Assembly: GCF_964340395.1 (NCBI RefSeq)
Contig: NC_135564.1
Coordinates: 22,979,387 to 23,043,386, forward strand
Source: Glandiceps talaboti
Taxonomy: Eukaryota > Hemichordata > Enteropneusta > Spengelidae
Reading direction: 5' to 3'
DNA length: 64,000 bases
The translations under genes were made by a program, and so were the position numbers. Each line of letters starts with the position of its first letter. Positions within the stretch are counted from its first letter, which is position 1. Under the pieces are notes generated by a model, which ran no database searches, was not told the origin of the DNA, and was given only the letters and a program-made list of their open reading frames with translations. Below are positions 59,318 to 64,000 of the stretch, piece by piece.

Positions 59318-60262
59318 AGCTATAGCCAATCACAAAGTTGCAGAGAGTGTGTTAGTAGTTGTAGCCAATCACAAAGTTGCAGAGACTGTGTTAGTAGTTG
59401 TAGCCAATCACAAAGTTGCAGAGACTGTGTTAGTAGTTGTAGCCAATCACAAAGTTGCAGAGAGTGTGTTAGTAGTTATAGCCAATCACAAAGTTGCAGA
59501 GAGTGTGTTAGTAGTTGTAGCCAATCACAAAGTTGCAGAGAGTGTGTTAGTAGTTGTAGCCAATCACAAAGTTGCAGAGAGTGTGTTAGTAGTTGTAGCC
59601 AATCACAAAGTTGCAGAGACTGTGTTAGTAGTTGTAGCCAATCACAAAGTTGCAGAGAGTGTGTTAGTAGTTGTAGCCAATCACAAAGTTGCAGAGAGTG
59701 TGTTAGTAGTTGTAGCCAATCACAAAGTTGCAGAGAGTGTGTTAGTAGTTGTAGCCAATCACAAAGTTGCAGAGAGTGTGTTAGTAGTTGTAGCCAATCA
59801 CAAAGTTGCAGAGAGTGTGTTAGTAGTTGTAGCCAATCACAAAGTTGCAGAGAGTGTGTTAGTAGTTGTAGCCAATCACAAAGTTGCAGAGAGTGTGTTA
59901 GTAGTTGTAGCCAATCACAAAGTTGCAGAGAGTGTGTTAGTAGTTGTAGCCAATCACAAAGTTGCAGAGAGTGTGTTAGTAGTTGTAGCCAATCACAAAG
60001 TTGCAGAGAGTGTGTTAGTAGTTATAGCCAATCACAAAGTTGCAGAGAGTGTGTTAGTAGTTGTAGCCAATCACAAAGTTGCAGAGAGTGTGTTAGTAGT
60101 TGTAGCCAATCACAAAGTTGCAGAGAGTGTGTTAGTAGTTGTAGCCAATCACAAAGTTGCAGAGAGTGTGTTAGTAGTTGTAGCCAATCACAAAGTTGCA
60201 GAGAGTGTGTTAGTAGTTATAGCCAATCACAAAGTTGCAGAGAGTGTGTTAGTAGTTGGTAT
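59318..60262. repeat. Minisatellite, 39-bp unit x 24, each with a CCAAT box
   Basis: The unit is TAGCCAATCACAAAGTTGCA plus GAGAGTGTGTTAGTAGTTG. CCAAT occurs at 59326 and every 39 bp to 60223, 24 times. AGCCAATCA matches the NF-Y consensus RRCCAATSR. Thirty-nine bp equals 13 codons, so two plus frames stay open (450 and 307 codons), which is not evidence of a gene. Units differ at only two or three positions, so the array is young. It ends 114 bp from the Ig exon at 60376. Confidence 0.97.
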
Positions 60263-60375
60263 CGGTGTCTAAGTTTGATTCAGGAAACTTTCACTACTCT
60301 GAAATACAAGGACATAATGTACAAGTCTTTCATGTCAGTCTTGTACATCAGATGTTATCAACAAACTCTACTTAC

Positions 60376-60520
60376 TTGCTACTATCCCTGGAAATTGTTA
60401 CCCGATCTTTTTCCCAACTATAAAATGACTGAGGTATTGATTCTGCATGGCAGCTAAATCGTGCACTTTCTCCAACATTAGCTGTCACTGCCTGAGGTTG
60501 TTTGGAGATTCTGGGTTTAG
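60376..60520 (-). CDS. Exon: first half of Ig domain (putative Ig2)
   Basis: The acceptor is TTTTACAG just above 60520 and the donor is GTAAG at 60375-60371. The exon is 145 bp, entering in phase 1 and leaving in phase 2. It encodes AKPRISKQPQAVTANVGES, then ARFSC (first Ig cysteine) and YSWEKD (core tryptophan), the standard I-set start. The phase-2 exit makes a Lys codon with the next exon (SRDSSK then YTILSSG), and this frame match confirms the junction across a 12.1-kb intron. The preceding exon is outside the window, as 60521-64000 on this strand shows no Ig or signal-peptide exon. A CCAAT minisatellite lies 114 bp beyond the donor side. Confidence 0.88.
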
Positions 60521-60716
60521 CTGTAAAATGAAAAAAAAAGACAAAAAACTGATAGATCAGTATTGTATACATTGACAGGAATAATGTGCATTTGTATTCT
60601 TTATCACTTTTGAATCAAAGGCTCACTTTGAATGTATCAACAATAGTGGCAATGGCATTGTATCACAACTATATGTATAAAGTTTACATTGTATGTGTTG
60701 TTGTTTATTAATGTTA
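60521..60716. other. Intron beside the Ig exon
   Basis: Holds the polypyrimidine tract and acceptor of exon 60376-60520, and at about 60650 a worn H1 5' end (GCAATGGCATTGTATCACAA). Confidence 0.5.
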
Positions 60717-61153
60717 TGTTACACCCAATCTGTGAAATTGCCCAATTCATGAAATGGGTAGGTAACTTTGCCCAGTTCATGAAATAGTCAATCGTGTTGC
60801 CCAAGTTATAAAGTGGGTATGGTGAGATATGGCCAGTACATGAACTGAACATCTTTTATGGGACACATACACACACAAAATAAATATCAATCATACAATT
60901 TTATTATCATGTGTTTACTAACTCATCACTTCACAATTCTTATTTTATTATAATTCAGTGTAGCTTGTGTTTTTAATAGAGTTCGATAATTAACACCCCA
61001 GTTCAAAACTCTTGCCTCAAAAATTTAATTTCGCCCCTTTTTTTTAGATCGTAATCTATACTCTCATTTGTATAAGGTTGACCAATTCAATGAACTGGAC
61101 AAAGTTACATGCACATTTCATGAATTGGGCAGTTTCACGGATTGGGTGTAACA
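60717..61153. mobile_element. TA-flanked MITE with about 75-bp TIRs
   Basis: Ends TGTTACACCCAATCTGTGAA and, reverse complemented, TGTTACACCCAATCCGTGAA. Similarity continues about 75 bp (GCCCAATTCATGAAATG, GTAACTTTG(C/T)CCAGTTCAT). TA stands on both sides (60715-60716 and 61154-61155). At 437 bp with a TA target it suits a Tc1/mariner-type MITE. Confidence 0.7.
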
Positions 61154-61217
61154 TATACACAATCATTTTGACTGTATGGGCAGTATTCCTTGCTGAGTTA
61201 ATTGTGTCCTGCTTTAA

Positions 61218-62835
61218 CCCTTTCACCACCAGTACCCGGTATACCGGGACGCGCTAGGGCGCCCACCAGTACCCGGTATACCGGTACGCCAAAGTTCATT
61301 CACCTATCTTGCCGTAAAACCGTTCAAAGGCAGCAATTGCTGCAAAATTTGCTGCCATAACTAGTTCCACACATGCGTATTAGCCTTGTTTATATTGCCT
61401 GCCATTTTGAATGTATGATAGTGAACGGTATCGAGAGCTACGATCCAAATGACGAGCGATCGTAATTTTACGTGCGTTTTTCGCCCACAAGATCGAATTT
61501 AAACATGGCGGATATAATTAACGGCTCTCATAACATGGCCTACGATATAAATTATGTCACTGTCTTTGAATATTTCGACTGAATTTGACTCGAAATACAT
61601 CATTGAATACAAGTATTTAGCTGTGGGAACACATTGTACTTGTGTGTAAGCATCAAATTCCCGCTAAGTCCGTATGAGCTGCCGGCGGCAGTTTACGGTT
61701 GAATTTTTGAATGTCGGCAAATTTACGCAATCTTGTGACAGGTACCGACTCCCATACTAACGTCTTGGTTGTAATTTTTGGCTATAAAATGGATTATTTT
61801 GGTTTTATTTCTTTTGTTACATCTCAGTAATGACTTGTATTTGTACTAGCTCAGCGTGTAAAGGTCAGTGGAGGGAAATTTATGCACGATACGGGCGATT
61901 TTACGAATCGGATTTTTTATGTGCGTTTTTCAACGTAAAATTCAAATTTCAACATCGCCGAAGCAAAATCTGTCTCCCCTAACGTAACTTACAATGTAAA
62001 TAACGGTGCTGTTCGTAGAAATTTCCACTCAATTTTGACTATGAATATGATGTTTTATACAAGGAGATGACTGAGTGAACTCAATGCAGGAAATGGAAGG
62101 ATCAGATTATCGCAACGTAACTTCAAAGTCCCGACTGCATATTTGGTTTTGTGGGTACAGCATGTTGGCAAAAAGCGCCACTTTGGCGTCCCGATTTGGA
62201 CTCGTATACTACCAACTTGTGGGCATTTTTTACTGATTTTGAGCATAAATTTGGTGATAATTTTTTGTTGTTCTGTCAAATAATGATATATAATTACACA
62301 AACGGATTTTTCTGAAGGTATTGGTGCAACGACTTCAGGTATTTTTGTCCCTTTCATTGTCGGTGCGGGACCGACTAATTGCGTCGTAATCAGATTAGAG
62401 AGCCGTTATTTTTTTCCGTTCAAATTTAATACGACTGAAAATAACATTTTCTGCCAAATTTTCGCCGATTTTGACCATTTAACCAGTATACATAATTTTG
62501 TAGAAACATAAATGTTGGTATTTTGAATTTAGTTTGTTATATAAATGTTTTGTTTATCTGTGACATGTCAATAAATAAACAACACAGGTTTTTTTTACCA
62601 ATATTTTCTTATTTTAACCCAAATTTCAGTTGTGAAAGTGATATTTGAATCTGATTATTTGTAAGTATGATATAGACAATTTATTTTCCAGTAAAATGAT
62701 ACCTAATTTTCAAAGATTGGGCAATTCTAAGGATTTTTGTATCAATTTGATTGCATACCACTCACTCTCACTTTATGTTAGTGAGGGGGCTGGTGGAGCA
62801 CAAACAATCCCATGAGGCCAATGGTGGTGAAAGAG
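61218..62835. mobile_element. piggyBac-like non-autonomous element, copy 3
   Basis: TTAA at 61214-61217 and 62836-62839. Ends CCCTTTCACCACCAGTACCC and, reverse complemented, CTCTTTCACCACCATTGGCC. Length 1618 bp. CCCGGTATACCGGG at 61235-61248 is a perfect palindrome, repeated with one change at about 61268. No transposase. Confidence 0.85.
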
Positions 62836-62839
62836 TTAA

Positions 62840-63215
62840 ATGTTTTGCTCCCTGGTGTATCATGCCCTTTTGTCGACTTATAGCGGCCACCTCATGTATT
62901 GTTCCATAAACATTTGCATCCTTTCAACCTGTCATTGCCGTCATTATTTGTTATCACATTAAACCCTCTAAGAAAACAAATGCCCTAAAACAAACGATCG
63001 TTCACACCTTTTCAGAAGTAAAGTAAGGCCATTGTGCCATGCGATAACTTGTTTCCCCTCCACTGTATGTTTACATGAATTACACACGGCAAACGTGATG
63101 CTGTACACTTTCAACTTGTATTCTTCAACACCGTCTTAAAATATATAACAGACTCATATACCTTTTGAAGAAGTGGTGATGCTGTGTCTGATTATTAGTT
63201 TATGTTCAAATTTAC
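62840..63215. other. Unassigned intron sequence
   Basis: About 375 bp with no exon or repeat family recognised. Confidence 0.4.
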
Positions 63216-63420
63216 CCTGAAAACACTTTGGTTAATAGTTGGCCATCGTTAACACTATGATTGTATATCGCGAAATTGGACCAGCAGGGCGACTGCATAC
63301 AAATTTCCAAGATGGCGGGTAATGACATCACAAACTCTCGCGAGCTTCTGAAGTCCTTAATGAAGTAATGAGTATGGTGAGTCTCATGTATCACAAGATT
63401 TCCGCCAGATACAATACCAT
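63216..63420. repeat. Second copy of the 46-kb dispersed repeat
   Basis: CCTGAAAACACTTTGGTTAA, AATGACATCACAAACTCTCG and GAGTCTCATGTATCACAAGA parallel 46070-46240. Identity is moderate. Confidence 0.55.
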
Positions 63421-63496
63421 ATATGGTATACAATAATTATAGTTACAATAATTATATTAGTGTATGCAATTTTTCAATGTTTCTTTTTTTTTAAAT

Positions 63497-63534
63497 ACTG
63501 CCAATGGCACTGTAGCACAACTGTACAGTTTTTA
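63497..63534 (+). mobile_element. H1 5' end only
   Basis: TACTGCCAATGGCACTGTAG, CACAACTGTACAG, TTTTT, then K sequence. The K copy begins inside or right after the H1 5' terminus. Confidence 0.6.
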
Positions 63535-64000
63535 ACAAGCGACCTATCGGTCAGAATAGCTCCGCTGGTTTTTTTTTAATTTAATTTTTTATTTTGGTGA
63601 CATGTAGAAGTGGTTCAGGTCTTCAGCTCTTCGAGTCACTATGCAGTTTTGTTTTAGCGATGCAATAAAGTGGTTAGTGGTTTCATATGATGTCTCACTA
63701 TAAAACACATTTTACACAGAAGTTGGTAATGTATTGTACTTTTATACCATAGTCACCATTTTATAACAAAAATCTACTGTTATGAAAAATTGCACAAAAT
63801 CTCAGAAAAAAATGACTGGGAAATGCACACAAGAAAAAGAAAAAAAGAGGATTTTGAGGTTGGCTATAAGTAATTCCAGTGTCTTACAGCTGTAACCCTG
63901 GAAAATTTTAATGAAGAATGAAATAAACTAGGGATCTAAAATAATTTTGAGGCAATTTGAATTTCAATTTTCTAACAAATTTACAAAGTCAACAACATTC
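63535..64000 (+). repeat. K repeat copy, runs off the window
   Basis: Starts AACAAGCGACCTATCGGTCA and is nearly identical to 34677-35150, including the unoccupied GTTTTAGCGATG site. The 3' end lies beyond 64000. Confidence 0.8.

Noticed and set aside
59105-60457. Cysteine/serine-rich 450-codon frame and a valine-rich 307-codon frame
   Set aside because: Both are translations of the 39-bp CCAAT minisatellite; both cannot be real and neither has flanking coding sequence.

Overview
The window is intronic and repeat-rich genomic DNA of a bilaterian animal. The GT/AG introns are kilobases long, CA/GACA microsatellites are abundant, and LINE, hAT-like, piggyBac-like, SINE and Helitron-like copies are nested in each other. 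No bacterial or viral gene is visible. The repeat style and the single gene suggest a marine invertebrate (non-vertebrate deuterostome or lophotrochozoan). I cannot name the species.

Only one conventional gene is well supported. It lies on the minus strand and occupies nearly the whole window. Nine coding exons read from high to low coordinates: 60376-60520, 47940-48238, 33722-33868, 28730-29014, 22252-22401, 17822-17980, 16126-16167 (a 42-bp microexon), 13995-14306 and 5709-5903. All junctions have GT/AG sites and matching phases. Without the microexon they give 564 codons: three consecutive Ig domains, two FN3 domains and the first half of a third FN3. Domain order and sequence feel match the DCC-type Ig/FN3 receptors, closest by memory to protogenin/IGDCC3/IGDCC4. 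The 5' end (signal peptide, probably one more Ig) and the 3' end (rest of FN3, membrane segment, cytoplasmic tail) lie outside the window.

Everything else is repeat or unassigned intron. The dominant theme is a group of non-autonomous elements sharing one plan: a 5' end, a core of tandem units (114, 146 or 151 bp), a 3' module, a microsatellite (CA/GACA or ACGG), and a short terminal hairpin whose arm recurs inverted at the 5' end. They are called H1 to H6 here and resemble Helentron-associated or bivalve 'pearl' elements. Two of the three large minisatellites (25 bp x 73 and 42 bp x about 95) abut H1 sequence; the third (39 bp x 24) abuts H3 sequence.

Layout: 1-1147 H5 with 146-bp satellite; 2376-4766 H1 broken by a twin-primed LINE; 5.1-5.9 kb H-like tail and FN3-3 exon; 6.0-10.4 kb microsatellite, H1, and an L1-like LINE split by another H1; 10.4-13.8 kb H2, 25-bp array, H1; 14-16.8 kb FN3-2 exon, K repeats carrying a Harbinger-like MITE, microexon; 17.8-22.4 kb FN3-1 exons flanking the 42-bp array; 22.7-28.7 kb a TTAA-flanked element stuffed with nested insertions, ending 31 bp before the third Ig exon; 29-33.9 kb H2, a 2.4-kb long-inverted-repeat element, hAT remnant, Ig exon; 34.4-47.5 kb piggyBac-like ends, K, hAT-like repeat, SINE, H1/H2 copies, a PAN-like orphan reading frame; 47.9-48.2 kb Ig exon; 48.6-59.3 kb H3, piggyBac-like, LINE RT fragment, H2, a 3.2-kb GGGACCGGTC element; 59.3-60.5 kb 39-bp CCAAT array and Ig exon; 60.7-64.0 kb TA-flanked MITE, piggyBac-like copy, K.
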